A stretch of 64,000 nucleotides of DNA from Morchella semilibera. Its lineage: Eukaryota > Ascomycota > Pezizomycetes > Pezizales > Morchellaceae. How positions within the stretch are numbered: position 1 is the first letter of the stretch; each line of letters opens with the position of its first letter. The translations under genes and the position numbers were made by a program. Location: positions 733,307 to 797,306 of the forward strand of contig CM018603.1 of assembly GCA_009192285.1 (NCBI GenBank), read 5' to 3'. Shown one piece after another: positions 1 through 11,830 of this stretch. Under the pieces are notes generated by a model. The model searched no databases and had not been told where the DNA came from. It saw only the letters and a list, made by a program, of their open reading frames with translations.

Positions 1-568
1 GGCCTGATGTGGTGTTCTGAGCTGATGATTGTGGTATATTTTTCTGTATTGCTGAAGCTTTCATAGATCTAGCCATTGCATCAAATCTGCTCTTCATTTC
101 ATTGTTGTTTTGGTTTGTGGCGGCAAGGACTGAATTAACAAGGATCTGCAATGCTTGAATCTGAGTTATGAGCTGTTGATTTTGTTCTCTGATTTCCGTA
201 TTCTGTTCTTTGATTTCAGTATTCTGCACTGTGAGAGTCTGAACGCAATCCCATAGTCGTTGATTGATGTAATTTGAGGATCCAAAGGAAATAGGCTGAC
301 CAGAACGTCCTGGTAGAGCCTGTCTTTTTCCAGAAATATTTTCATTAGATTGAAATAATACTCTTTTAGTTGGTATAATTCTGTGTTGTTGGCCATTGGA
401 GGCTAGAGGATCACTGCTAGGATCTTCCATATGGTCCTCAGGTTCGCTTCTGTCCATGGCAACTTGAATGCTATAGTCATCTCTAACTCCCATATCCCTG
501 TCTTCTGACTGTGCAGGGGGAGGGGATGACGGCATTCCTGGCAGGGATTGCTCAACCCCTTCAGACAT
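1..568 (-). CDS. partial LINE-type ORF1, amino-terminal part, running off the left edge
   Basis: Reading the minus strand from an ATG at 568 gives an open frame that continues without a stop to base 1, about 189 codons, so its end lies outside the window. The product starts MSEGVEQ, has an acidic Ser/Pro-rich first third, and then a coiled-coil-like stretch with repeated EQN triplets encoded around 160-240. It lacks the cysteine knuckles expected further downstream. I read it as the N-terminus of a LINE ORF1 (gag-like RNA-binding protein), because the LINE at 19-26.7 kb is of similar base composition and the region sits among transposons. That assignment is inference: the LINE copy inside the window is truncated before this part, so the two cannot be compared directly. 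It could equally be another gag-like protein. Bases 569-850 upstream hold no gene and may be its leader. Confidence 0.4.
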   Translation of the reverse strand, partial: MSEGVEQSLPGMPSSPPPAQSEDRDMGVRDDYSIQVAMDRSEPEDHMEDPSSDPLASNGQQHRIIPTKRVLFQSNENISGKRQALPGRSGQPISFGSSNYINQRLWDCVQTLTVQNTEIKEQNTEIREQNQQLITQIQALQILVNSVLAATNQNNNEMKSRFDAMARSMKASAIQKNIPQSSAQNTTSG

Positions 569-852
569 GTTGGAGCTAGTGGCTATGGCGCTAGGAATTT
601 GGTGGGGTGGGTGAGGGCGGCTTGGCAGAGTTTTTGTTTGACGCTGGCTTGGCAGCAAGGTGGGGTGAAAAATAGCAGAAAAAAAGCGGAAATTCACAGC
701 AACTTCTGCAAAAGAAGAGCTGTGATTTCAGGAGTTGGTGATTAGATGCAAGTTGAGATGGAGATGATGGATCTGAAGTCGGTTTGATGATATCTCTGTT
801 GGTTGTTGAGTTATTTTCAAAAATCAGTTTCTGAGGTGGGGTTGCGTGTGTA

Positions 853-1113
853 AGAAACAGTCTTAACGATATAAATCTATTACCTCTATTCTATACGCTC
901 TTAGTGATTCTTGATATCTACCTGAACCAATCTTCGTGTTAGCATTACCCAACTCTCAACCACTTTCTATACTCGTCGGGCTAGCATCGGACAACGGAGA
1001 TTCTAGTTACGTTTAGACTGAAGTGACCCCGTTCCTTCCTGCCTTTGCAGTTAGCGTTTCGGACTCTGAGCTCTTTATAGTACTACTCTGGTGGACTGGT
1101 GCGACACCCTAAT
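853..1113 (-). repeat. truncated family D LTR, inverted copy
   Basis: About 261 bp that are the reverse complement of the start of the D LTR at 1328 onward, with scattered mismatches. It ends at its right side with the inverted D terminus (ACACCCTAATA) and is cut off at its left near 853, where the putative LINE leader begins. With the D copy at 1328 it forms a large inverted repeat separated by 214 bp of family B LTR. Confidence 0.75.
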
Positions 1114-1327
1114 AATAGGAATCTACTCCTGGTTCTAAAGCCATAGCTTCTCGCACCAAAGACCTTATCCTCTAGAAAGAGGAAACCCATAGTACCTCTC
1201 ATCATTCTCGTTGAGGTCCATCCGGTCCTCACTCTCCCTGCCTTGTGCTTTTGTGCCTTTGCCCTTGCCTTTGCCTTCGGCGGTGCCTGTGCTTGTGCCT
1301 CTCCGGTGTTGCCCCTGTCTTCGCCGG
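1114..1327 (-). repeat. family B LTR fragment
   Basis: This matches the middle of the B LTRs at 4707-5338 and 17246-17816 (minus orientation), including the hexamer-rich tract of TTTGCC/CTTGCC units near 1255-1300. Its continuation lies beyond the D insertion at 2087-2179. Short open frames across it come from the hexamers and do not look like genes. Confidence 0.75.
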
Positions 1328-2086
1328 TATTAGGGTGTAGCACCGGACTACCAGAGTAGTACTGTAAAGAGCTCAGAGTCCGAAACGCTAACTGCAAAGG
1401 CAGAAAGGAACGGGGTCACTTTAGTCTGAACGTAACTAGAATCTCCGCGGTCCGATGCTAGTCCAACGAGTATAGAAAGTTGTTTAGATTGGGGAATGCT
1501 AACACGAAGATTGGTTCAGGTAGATATTTTCAAGAATCACTAAGAGCGTATAGAATAGAGGTAATAGATTTATATCGTTAAGACTCTTTCTTCGTCGATG
1601 ATGATTTCAACAAAGTCGGAGAATGACACCATATTTATATCCCGCGCAAATGTCACGCGGACTAAGAACTACCATTACAACAAATATGTGGGAGACCCAG
1701 AAGACCCTGATAATCGCCAAGAAAACCAAATACCAACACCATCGTTCACAACGCCTTTTTAAATCCCTCATGTTACATCGCACTACTGCATGCACTCAGT
1801 TTTTCGTCAGCGGAGAAGTGCCGGAGTCAGCCTACCTGATAACTCCTTGGTACCGAGCCTCGACTTCACTCGCCAACTCTTTCCCTGCATCGTTATCTAT
1901 CACTAAGGAGCATGGCTCAACATTAGGACTGTCAACGATTAGGTACCGGAGGTGTCGGGTAGTCTTACCTTTGCCTGAGAAGTTACCAGCGTCAGCTTTC
2001 TCAAAACCGGTGTCCTGAGCGGCTGTGCCGGCGCTTTGACGCTCCGGGGGTTATTGCTGGTCTTCCTGTCTCCAAATCCCGTAACA
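1328..2086 (+). mobile_element. family D solo LTR, internally shortened, inserted in a B LTR
   Basis: It begins TATTAGGGTGT and ends CCGTAACA like the two full 1018-bp D copies (15299-16316 and 17817-18834), but is only 759 bp because part of the right half is missing around 2060. It is flanked by the direct repeat GCCGG at 1323-1327 and 2087-2091, the expected 5-bp target-site duplication, which shows insertion into the family B LTR. Confidence 0.85.
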
Positions 2087-2179
2087 GCCGGTCTCCTCGT
2101 CGCTTAGGCTGTGCTCCTCGAGCCCTTCTGCGTCATCATTATCATCTTCTTCTTTGCATCGGGTAACCCGTCGCAGTAT
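2087..2179 (-). repeat. family B LTR fragment, end of the interrupted copy
   Basis: Continues the B LTR of 1114-1327 after the D insertion and ends near GGGTAACCCGTCGCA, the equivalent of the inverted B LTR start. Directly after it, plus-strand pol sequence begins. Confidence 0.7.
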
Positions 2180-2851
2180 GCCTACAACAACTCAGTTACA
2201 TCTGCAACGGAACAGTCACCTTTCTATACCAATTATGGGTATATCACAAGGACAAACTGGCCAACGGAAAATGAAGTAGTCAACCCCACCAATGACCTAT
2301 ACGCTCACTTTATACGAGGAATCCACAATGCCACCCATCAAAAATTAACCATCGCAAGGGAAAGAATGAGAAAATATTATAATAAGAAACGAGAGACACT
2401 GCCAGACTTCAAGGTGGAAGACTGAGTAATGTTCAACGCAACCAACCCCAAGACTCAACGATCCACCAAAAAGCTCGACCATAAGAAAATGGGACCCTTT
2501 ACAATCAAAAGACTCGCCGGAAAACGGGCATGCGAACTTGAACTTTCTCCCCAAATGAAAATCCACAACGTGTTCCACATCAAATTATTGAAACCCTACC
2601 GGATCAGTGCAATACGAGGACGAGAACAAAGACCCCCTACACCTGACGTGGTCGACGATGATGGAAAAAAGCTATATGAGGTTGAGCGCATTATTGGGAG
2701 CAGGAGAAGTAGGAAAGAAGCAGTGTAATATCTGGTGAAATGGTGGCGTTATCCGGTTGGGGAAAGCACATACCAAGTCGTCAACGTTATGAACGAGGAG
2801 GTACGCGAGTTTGTCAACGAGTTCCATCAGAAGAACCGCAAGGCCATGAAG
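2180..2851 (+). pseudogene. gypsy (chromovirus) integrase C-terminus and chromodomain remnant
   Basis: Plus-strand codons give a typical Ty3/gypsy integrase tail: QSPFYTNYG near the start, KMGPFTIKRL (the GPY/F-type module), MKIHNVFHIKLLKPY, and then a chromodomain-like end with LVKWWRYP and EEVREFVNEFH. At least two in-frame stops break it, one near 2425 and one near 2728 (a TAA where Gln is expected before YLVKWW). The family B LTR follows immediately at 2852, so this is probably the 3' end of the element that carries B LTRs. The product is a dead fragment: reverse transcriptase and integrase core are absent here. Confidence 0.8.
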
Positions 2852-3431
2852 TGTGACGGAGTAACCCGACGCAAAATAGAAGATGACAGTGATGACGCAG
2901 AAGGACTCGAGGAGCACAAGCACAGGCACCGGCGAAGGCAAGGGCAAAGGCAAAGGCACAAGGGCATAGGGCAGAGATAGTGAGGACCGGATGGACCTCA
3001 ACGAGAACGGTGAGAACTACTATAGGGTTTCCGCTTAAGGAGTACGAGATCTTGGAGGCGGGGAACTATGGCTTGAGAATAGGAGTATATTCCTATGTAC
3101 CGAGATGACAGGAAGATGAGACGAAGAGAAAAGAAAGAAAGAACTAAGGAAAACATCTATACCCGCTATTCAACCTCCTTCCCCAGCCAGTCCGCTATGA
3201 CTCATACATCAGCCCATAGAAACTCATAGAAACCCGTCGCACCCACACCTCGTATTACTCCCCACCATTTCTTCTATTTTCATTACCAATCCATCACGCC
3301 ATCGAACCTCCTAGAATCCAATGGCGACACCCCCTTCTCAGCATACCTCCTCCTTGCTTAACATTACCCTAACAACCATAACAGTGCTTTGACTACCAAA
3401 CCTTCGGAACTGATGCCAAGACGCCGGGACA
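2852..3431 (+). mobile_element. family B LTR, plus orientation (probable 3' LTR of the fragment at 2180)
   Basis: It starts TGTGACGGAGTAACCCGACG and ends GACGCCGGGACA, the same TG...CA ends as the solo B LTR at 27224-27853, and is slightly shorter (580 bp). It contains the B-specific hexamer tract GGCAAA/GGCAAG near 2930-2965. Right of it, sequence homologous to the 3' end of the chromovirus internal region starts at once, so this insertion removed that element's 3' LTR. Confidence 0.8.
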
Positions 3432-4706
3432 GACCAGGTCCCCTCCTAGGGCCTAGCTCCTGATAAGCCGAGGTTTCGAAGGATATTGATCATGAAAGGC
3501 TTTCCGAAAATCAGAGCTATGTTCCAAATCCCTCGAAGGTTGCCAGGAAGGTTCATCATATCCAACATATCTAACCAAGTATTCCAACCGCCTTCCTCTC
3601 CTTCTAGAATCCAATATCTCTGCTACCTCTCATTAAGTTTCTCCTTCGATTTCCACAGGTGGCAGTGGTTCAACAACTTGTCCTGGGACAGGATTGCTAA
3701 CCGTCGGCGATAACAGCAAAACATGAAATACTGGATGTATTTTCATGGAGGCGGGAAGTTCCAACTCGTAGGCGTAAGGACTAACAATTCGTTTGACCAC
3801 ATAGGGACCAATTTGTATCCAATCCAATTTCTTTGAGGGTTGTTTCGTTTCTATATTTCTTGTGGAAAGCCAAACGGATTCGCCAATAGCATAACGGGGT
3901 ACTAGAGTCCGATGTAAATTCGCCATTTCCTCCTGTATCTTCTGGGCCCTAAACATTTCACTCTTCAAGAAATCGAAAACCTGGGACATCTCCCTTGCCA
4001 ACCCATTGGCCTGATCCTCATTCACCGTCTTTCCATGTTGTAACGGCCCAAACGCCATTCGAGGATGTCTTCCATAATTTGCTTGGAAGGGGGACATATT
4101 AGTGGTTTCAGAGATATAGCTACTAGTAGCAAATTCCGCAAGGGGAAGAAAGTTAGTCCAGTTGTCTTGCTGGTAGGAGACATAGCTGTGTAGAAATTGC
4201 TCCATAATCGTATTGGTTCTTTCCGTTTGTCCATCAGTCTGAGGGTGAAATGCAGTAGAATATCGAGGAGCAATTTGCAACCGATCACAAAGAGCTTTCC
4301 AAAACTCAGTGGTAAACTGTGTCCCCCAGTCCGAAACAATAGTCTCTGGCAGCCCATGTAGCTTCCATACCTGCTCCAGGTATAGACGAGACAGATCTCT
4401 GGCGTTAACATTTTCTGTTGTGTGAATCAAATGCTTCATTTTTGTTAACCGATCCACTACCATCAGTATAGCATTGAACCCATTGCTCTCTGGGAGTCCT
4501 GTTACGAAATCTATGGTAAGATCCATCCAAGGTCCTTTGGGTACTGATAGTGGGTGCGGAACTCCTTGTAGGGGATTATGGTTCGCCTTACTCCCTCGGC
4601 AGGTATGGCAGTTTTGGACATAATGATCTGTATATTTCGCATGGTCGGCCAATAATATTCTTGACTCAGGAGTTCGAGCATTTTTGATCTGCCAGGATAT
4701 CCAGCG

Positions 4707-5338
4707 TGTACCGGCGTCTTAGCATTTGTTCCAACAATTCGGTAGGAGATGCACGGTTGTGGTTGTTAGAGTAATGTTAAGCGAAGGGGGGGGAGTACGA
4801 GGTGGAGGTTGTCGTCATTGGGTTCTAGGAGGTTCGATGGCGTGATGGATTGGTCATGTAGAATAGCGGAGATGGTGGGGAGGATTACGAGGTGTGGTAG
4901 TGACGGGTTTCTATGAGGTTCTATGAGCAAAGTGTGAGTCATAGTGGACTAGTGGAGGAGGGGTGTTAAATAGCGGGAATAGATGTTTTCTTTAGTTCTT
5001 TTTCTCTTTTCTCTCTGTCTCGTCTTCCTGTTATCTCGGTACATAGGAATCTACTCCTATTTCTAAGCCATAGCCTCTCGTACCAAATCCTCGACCCTCT
5101 GACGAGAGGAAATCCATAATACCTCTCATCGTTCTCGTTGAGGTCCATCCGGTCCTCACTCTCCCTGCCCTGTGCCCTTGTGCCCTTGCCCTTGCCCTTG
5201 CCTTCGCCGGTGCCTATGCTTGTGCCTGCCCGGTGTGACCTTTGTCTTCGTCGGTCTCCTCGTCGCGAGGCTGTGCTCCTCGGGTCCTCCTGCGTCATCA
5301 TTGTCTTCTTTTTCTTTGCGTCGGGTTACTCCGTCACA
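4707..5338 (-). mobile_element. family B solo LTR in the old chromovirus
   Basis: It starts TGTACCGGCGTCTTAGC and ends CTCCGTCACA in window orientation, i.e. a reversed B LTR of 632 bp. Perfect 5-bp target-site duplication CAGCG at 4702-4706 and 5339-5343. It interrupts the integrase zinc-binding region of the chromovirus. The short open frames inside (for instance 5138-5383 on + and 5156-5584 on -) are products of its hexamer tract. Confidence 0.92.
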
Positions 5339-6104
5339 CAGCGGAAGGATTGTCATGATATTCCTGTAACAAATAGAGCTTAAGCTCATCATAGTTGGGA
5401 ATGTAGAGCATGATCCGATAAAGCAGTAACCCATCCTCATTCTCCTTGCACTCAGCCAGGGATATCTCTTTCGATTGTCGGACGCCGTCTCGGAGCATAG
5501 ATAGGATTTTGCTTGGGAGGCTGTCACCCTGGTAAGCTTTGTTAAACAAATCAAGTACGGAGAATGATCTTTCAGCGGGTTCATTTGACAAAGAGCCCGC
5601 TAACAAACCTATCTTTGAATCTAAATTCTCCTTCTTCAAAACCACTCGACTTTGCTGTTCCAGTCTCTCATCCCCTCCCTTCGGTAAATCCTTAAGCCTT
5701 CTGGTCAGAATATCAATCTTCCTTCCCTGCTTTCCGGGCCTATACTGAATCACAAAATTAAATCGAAACAAGAACTCCGCCCAACAGGTTTGACGCCAAT
5801 TTAGCAATTTGGTTGACATAAAATATTCGAGGTTGCGATGATCTGTAAGTACTTTTACTTGGAATTGAGCTTTCTCCAGATGGGGTCTCCATTCCTCAAA
5901 GCAACGAATAATAGCCAACAATTCCTTGTCATAGATCTCATAATTGCATTCCGCAGGCAAGTGTATCTTAGAAAAAAAAGCGATTGGGTAGAGTATTCCT
6001 TCGTCGTCTCGTTGTGATAATATGCCTGCTGACACATAATCCGATGCATCTGTTTCCACAATAAATTTCTTTTTCCGAGTCAGGATACATCAATACTGGA
6101 GCGG

Positions 6105-6594
6105 TATCATGGAGCAAAGCGGAGAGTAGGGCGAAGCGAGCCAAGGTACACTATCTAGGTGGGACGTAGTAGTAATATCGGAGGCGGGGCGAGGCGAGAC
6201 TAGGTGGGACGTAGTAGTAATATCTGAGGCGGGGCGAGGCAAGACTATGGAGCTGGGCGAAATACGAGGTAGAGAACCGAATATTTTCTAAAGGACTACA
6301 AACTCCTGAGGATAGGAAGGTTGCGTGAAGAGGAAAGGAAAGAAACTATCTACAAGCGAGGGCAAGGCCCCTATATATACCACACCTCCCGACCCGATGA
6401 CTAACCCACGTAACCCTGTACAGAACCCCATAGAACCTCCCAAAACCCTTACGTCCTAACTCCACCTTATTCCCTATACCCGAGACCCTTATATCCGAAC
6501 CGATCCCCTAATACCGAAACCCCCAGAACATAAGAGAATCTCTGACTAATCCCTCTTCCCGCAACACCACTAGACCGCGCTCCACGCCGTGATA
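6105..6594 (-). mobile_element. solo LTR related to family A, with TATCA...TGATA ends
   Basis: 490 bp from TATCATGGAGC to GCCGTGATA, flanked by AGCGG at 6100-6104 and 6595-6599. The ends resemble those of the A LTR of the intact chromovirus (TGTTACGGAGC ... GCCGTGATA), but the body has diverged. A 45-bp direct duplication starts at 6157 and 6202. It interrupts the chromovirus between RT and RNase H. Confidence 0.88.
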
Positions 6595-7669
6595 AGCGGT
6601 GGTAAAAGTAGTCTTGAGTTTCTGAAAAGCTTGTTCAACCTTCTGGGTCCACTCAAATCGTACATGCTTCTTCGTTAGGGCAGTCAATGGCCAAGCCATC
6701 CAGGAGTAAGCATAGATAAAGCGTCGATAGAAATTAGCAAATCCAAGAAATTCCTGAACCTCCTTCACTGTCTTGGGTGCATCCCAGTCCACAATTGTCT
6801 GCACCTTAGCAGGGTCCATCTTCATTCCCCCAGAAGTCAAAATCATGCCTAAATGATTTATTTCTTGTACACTAAATTCACACTTCTCTGGTTTCAGGTA
6901 AACCTCGTTAGCTTCCAGGGCTTTCAGCATCTGTTGTAGGTCTTGCTGATGCTGTTCCAGGGTTTCCGAATAAATAAGAATATCATCAAGGTAGGCAGTA
7001 GCACAGGGATCTAAAAAGGGCCGGAGAATATCATTAATCCAACGTTGAAAAGTAGCAGGCTCGTTGGTTAGGCCAAAAGGCATTACCAGATATTTCCAAT
7101 GTCCATAACGTGTCCTGAAAGCTGTTTTCCACTCGTCCCCCTCTTTAATCCTAATCTGATTATAACTCCACCGTAGGTCCAACTTGGTGAAATAATTTGC
7201 CCATGCTAGGTTGGCCATAGTTCCTGGTGTAAGAGGAAGAGGATATCAATCCTTAACTGTAATAGCATTTAGCTTCCGATAGTCCACGTATAAACGGAGG
7301 GATCCATCGGCTTTCTTCACATATAAAACAGGAGCCCCAGCTAAAAAATTACTAGACCGATGGAACCCTTTTTCAAATTGTCGGCCAAATAATCTCTTAA
7401 CACCTTCAATTCCTCCCGTGACATACTGTACATGGGACCAAAGGGTGGTACTGTTCCTTTCCGTAGCTTTATTTCATGATCATAGGGACGATGTGGTGGT
7501 AGCCTAGATGCATTAGTCTCATCGAACAATTGTCAGAAGCGCTGATAGTCTATTGGAATTGTTCCCTCGGGATTCGCAGGCATTTCCAGTATTTTATTAA
7601 CAGCGTATAGAGTAGTCGAGTAGACTTGAACAGTAGGATCCTGGGAAAGTCACTTAAACGATCGAGGAG

Positions 7670-8243
7670 TGTAAAGGGATATCCCGAAATGTATAGGGAT
7701 ATGGCTAGTGCTAAGCAATAGTTCTGTAGCTTTTAGACAAGTAATATTGTAAACCGGATTCCGCTCGCTTGAAGGATGATTATTCCCACAAGACGAGGGC
7801 GAATCAGGCTTCTATTTATACATGAATGGCTCGAGGCCAAGACGTGCCTTCTATCTAAGATCACGCCATAATTCTTTCCATAATATTCTATCCTCGCACA
7901 CCTTCCCGATTCCATACATCGGCGTTACTTCCAAAAGCAACCCATACTATCCGCGACCATGCAACCTTCCAAAAGCCAAGGCATTAATACAATGAGACGT
8001 TAGAGGAGCCACGCACCCTACCCCGCTTCTATGCTTTTTCCCGGGAGAGTCTCCCACATGCAATAGAACGTGTAAGCCAACAAGCCCATGCTATTGCGAT
8101 GCACCCCTCATAGATGGCGCAACCCCATTATATCTTAACCGAGGCCCTTGTTGGTCACCCGACCGACTCTCTTCACAACCTCTCACTCTAATTCCACGCC
8201 CATTGCAACACTCTTAACGCAACACCCCGGATATCCTATAACA
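7670..8243 (-). repeat. left (3') LTR of element F
   Basis: 574 bp with TG...CA ends. The part from about 7773 to 8243 is nearly identical to 15011-15298 joined to 16317-16513. Confidence 0.9.
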
Positions 8244-8338
8244 CTACTCCCCCTCCTAAGACTTTGTCCCCGACCGTTAAAACCTCTGTATGGTAAAAAC
8301 CCTGTGGGAAAACCCATACTCGAGGAAAGGTATCAGGA

Positions 8339-11300
8339 CTACTCCTCAAGTAACCGCCGTCGCTTCTGAGTCCGTCTGACTCCCGATGCGAGGTCCTGGC
8401 TTCCTTGACTGCGTGTGTGAGGGTGAGCCTTAGTGATCGGTTTAACGTTTTCGTCAGCCAAGGCTTCCTGTGGCTCCGGTGTTGCAAGTCGTTTGCGGGT
8501 ATTCTGTTGCCTACTTGGATCCGAATCTTCCCGATAGGGTCGAAGCGGCATCTCTTGGAACACGTTGTGTATCTTCCATTCTACCGGAAGGTCCACTGAA
8601 CGGTACGCCCGATTGCCGATTTTGGTGAGAACTTTGAAGGGCCCTGTGAATTTCAAGTTATCTGACCACTTGTTGTAACCGCCTAGGTTCCTAGTATCTA
8701 AAAGAACCTTCTGTCGAGGTATGAACTGTTGGGCTGCTGGTCCGGGTTTTGACGCCATTTTATCATACGTCTTCTGGAGTGTTTCCCATGCCAGCTCATG
8801 TGCCGATAAGATTTCGTCGAGATAGTTATTCCCGTTGTCATCTAGTCGTTCGATTTCCGCGTCCGTTGGCCAGTCTGTTCGGGGGTGAAACCCATAGTTT
8901 AGGTAGAAGGGTGACTGCCCGGTAGAAGAATGCTTCGCGTTGTTGTAGGCGTATTCACAGATAGGAAGGGGATCTCTCCACTTCTTACCCGTACCTGCCG
9001 TAAATGCACGAAGGTAGGACTCCATATGCTAGTTCGTCCTCTCTGTTTGGCCATCTGTTTGGGGGTGGAACAATGTTGGGAGTCTTCTACGAATCCCTAG
9101 TCGTTCCGTAACTGCCGCCCAAAAGGCCGACATGAACTGAGTACCTCTGTCTGATACTATCGATCGAGGTAGTCCGTGGAAGCGCCATATGTCCTTGACA
9201 AAGGCCTGAGCGGTTTGTTCCGCATTGATACCCGTCATTGGGATGAAGTGGGCCATTTTGCTAAAACGGTCTACAACAACCAATACGTTACGGTATCCCG
9301 ACTTCTCCTTTGGCATTTCTACTACGAAATCCATTGAGATGTCGTTCCAGGGCGTAGTCGCTAACTCCAGAGGTTGAGGTAATGACAAGTGACGCCGTCG
9401 CTGTTTTGCTCGCTGGCAAACATCGCAGGTCTGAACGTACTTAGCGACGTCCGTGGTCATTCGAGGCCACCAGTAATTCCTATCAATCAACTCAAGGGTT
9501 TTATCCCTCCCCAGATGCCCCGCTACCGGTCTGTCATGATGATCTTCAATGACCTGCTTGACCGCATGCCCAGGCACAACCCAACGTCCATCGTGGGTGG
9601 CCGTATTCTGATCGGGATCCCACTTTTCTTGCAGCATGTCCTCTTTCGAGCTCAACGTCTGCCAGGTCCACCAGTCTTCCGGACTCTCGTCCTCAGATTG
9701 CTGATCCGGAGCCGTTCTGCGAGTCCATTGACCTCCTTGCTCATACCAACTCTGCATTTCCTGAGGTAGGACCGCGCTTGGTATATAGTACCACTGATCC
9801 AATAATGTCCGTTCCGAGTGGGGGTTACTGACGATTTCGCTACCGAATGCTACCTCGGTACTTGACTTTCTTGCGAATTGTTCGATTGTGAGCAGCTGTT
9901 TTACTGGTTGCTCGCAAACTACTCCCCCTTCCAGGGCGTACTCCGGATGCCGTGTCAACGCATCGGGCTTGCCGTTCTTGTCGCCTGGTCGGTAGTGGAT
10001 CTTGAAGCGAAAAGGTGCTATCTTTTCGGCCCAACGAGCCTGCCTTCTTGACAGCTTTTTGGTCGTTGTGAAATACTGAAGGTTTTGGTGATCAGAATAT
10101 ATCTGGATATAGGTATGTCCGTACCTTCCAGCCAATGTCTCCAAGTCAAGAGGGCAGAAACTATGGCGAGCATCTCTTTATCATAGATCTCGTAGTTGAT
10201 CTCTGCCTCGTTGAACTTGCGAAAGTGGTATGCCACCGGATGCAACATACCATCATCGAACACCTGGGAGAAGATCGCGCCTTCAGCCCAGTTGCTGGCA
10301 TCAGTTTCAAGGACAGCCTGGCGATGTTCGTCGTAGTGTCGAAGGATTGGAGCGGTGGTGAATCTCTTCTTGAGCTCTGTGAAAGCATCCTGCTACTCCC
10401 GACCCCATTTCCAGACGGCGTTCTTCTTCAGGAGATCGGTCATAGACTTACACACTTCTGAGTAGCCGTAGATAAACCGCCTGAGGAAGTTGGCGAATCC
10501 CAAGAAACACTGAAGCTCCTTCACCTTGGTTGGCACCAGCCACTCGGTGATAGCCTTCACCTTTTCGGGTGAGACCTGGGTCCCCGTACCTGATAGCTTG
10601 AATCCTAGGAATTCTACCTCCGTTTGGAACCAAGCTGTCTCCCCCAGGTCGCCGAATAAATGGTGTTGTCGTAGCCGCTCCAGCACCCTGCGCACTAGAG
10701 CAATATGCTCTTCTCTTGACTTGTAATATATCAGGATATCATCCAAGTATACCACTAGGCCTTGATCTAACAGATTCTTGAATATCATGTTGACCATCGC
10801 TTGGAACGTTGCTGGCGCATTCGTCAAGCTGAAGGGCATCACCTTGTATTCAAAATGGCCATATTTGGTTCGGAAAGCTGTCTTCCACTCTTCTCCTTCG
10901 GCGATCCTTACTAAGTTATAACCGTTCTTGAGATCTATCTTGGTGAAGAAGGGAGCTCCCTTCGTCGAGTCTGCCAACTCAGCCATGAGCGGCAGTGGGT
11001 ATCAGTTCTTGACTGTGACGGCGTTTAGTCCGCGGGAGTCGACGCATAACCGTAATGACCCATCTGGTTTAGGGACGAAGAGGATTGGTGCCGCTGCTGG
11101 GCTCGAAGATGGGACAATTTTACCTGCCGCTAACATCTCGTCCAGGTATTCCCTCAGCGCTTTCTGTTCCGGGGGGCTCAACGGGTAGATCGGACCCCAC
11201 GGAGGCTGGCTTCCGTCTATTAGAGGAATCATGTGATCCCACTGTCCATGTTCCGGCAGGCGGCCTGCTCCGTCTAAGGAGAACACGTCTGCGTAGTCTT

Positions 11301-11830
11301 GGAACTCTATCGGGATAGCACTAGCGAGAGTCTCGCTTCCCGACTCGCGTGTCCAGAAAGGGTGCGACTCGATGGATACTACTGGCTCGGGGTCTGGCAT
11401 ATGCCTGAGAAGTCTGACCACTTTCTCTTGCCAACCCTCTTCGTACATATTCAAGTCTGTCATCATGCATCCCTTAATCTGACACTGGATACTATTGGAG
11501 GTGACTAGGTCCTGTCCCCAATGTATTGTAGGTTGATGCTCAGTGAGCCATCGATGTGGTATAACGAGGTTTTCTCCAGCAAAGGTACCGATTTCGCAGG
11601 TGACTAGCCTGTCGAGGTGGCTACCGATCCGGAGTGTGAGAGGTTGGGTGATGTGAGTGCCGGAGTGAGGCATGCGTGTGCCATCAGCTTGCTTAATAAG
11701 GAGGATCTTAGGTCAATCCTGGATTGGGATGTCGGCCTTCTTGACACAGTCCCATGACATGATCCAGTCTTCGGTGCCACTGTCTAGGAGGGCTTTGACG
11801 ATATGAGTAAAGTGTTTGTTGGTCGTGGCC
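8339..11830 (-). pseudogene. element F pol polyprotein (protease, RT, RNase H, integrase), broken
   Basis: Minus strand, read from high to low coordinates. A retropepsin-like ALLDSGTEDW lies near 11770. RT has LFVPKPDGSLRLCVD near 11060 and VVYLDDILIYY near 10735. RNase H has ETDASNW and YEIYDKEMLAI near 10200. The integrase zinc finger HLGRDKTLELI...CDVCQ is near 9430-9520, and the catalytic core has SMDFV, VSDRGTQF and HPQTDGQTERTN between 9340 and 9030. Damage: in-frame stops near 11713 (after PIQD), 11000 (after VKN), 10390 (after WGRE) and 9026 (after TERTN), plus a frameshift near 10100-10140. Most of the stops are one C-to-T or G-to-A change from Arg, Gln or Trp, which fits RIP-like mutation. 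The final ORF (9025-8339) ends in a basic tail, not a chromodomain. Confidence 0.88.

Larger units (their letters stand above)
3432..7669 (-). pseudogene. old chromovirus pol (RT, RNase H, integrase, chromodomain), decayed and interrupted
   Basis: Minus-strand remains of a Ty3/gypsy pol related to the intact copy at 33119-36772. From the 5' end: RT N-terminal part (about 7529-7341), RT core with AYLDDILIYS (7218-6508), RNase H with TDASDY and [10 protein letters not shown] (6059-5334), integrase core with VSDWGTQF and HPQTDGQTER (4652-3633), and a frame-shifted chromodomain with YVGYDEPSWQ near 3560. The D of VSDRGTQF is kept but R is W. Stops and shifts separate the parts. Two solo LTRs sit inside it (4707-5338 and 6105-6594). 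Element F splits it at 7669, and the protease and gag end continue at 16519-17245. Confidence 0.85.

Noticed and set aside
1607-2018. Frames over 1607-2018 and the similar ones at 15579-15786 and 18091-18324
   Set aside because: They are inside D LTRs, recur with the LTR, and have no protein-like content.
5138-5584. Pro/Leu- or Gly/Lys-rich frames in LTRs (also 2735-2980, 17505-17852, 27356-27595, 30431-30682, 32347-32724, 37761-38065)
   Set aside because: They arise from hexamer or GACGAG repeats within family A and B LTRs and are repeated with each LTR copy.
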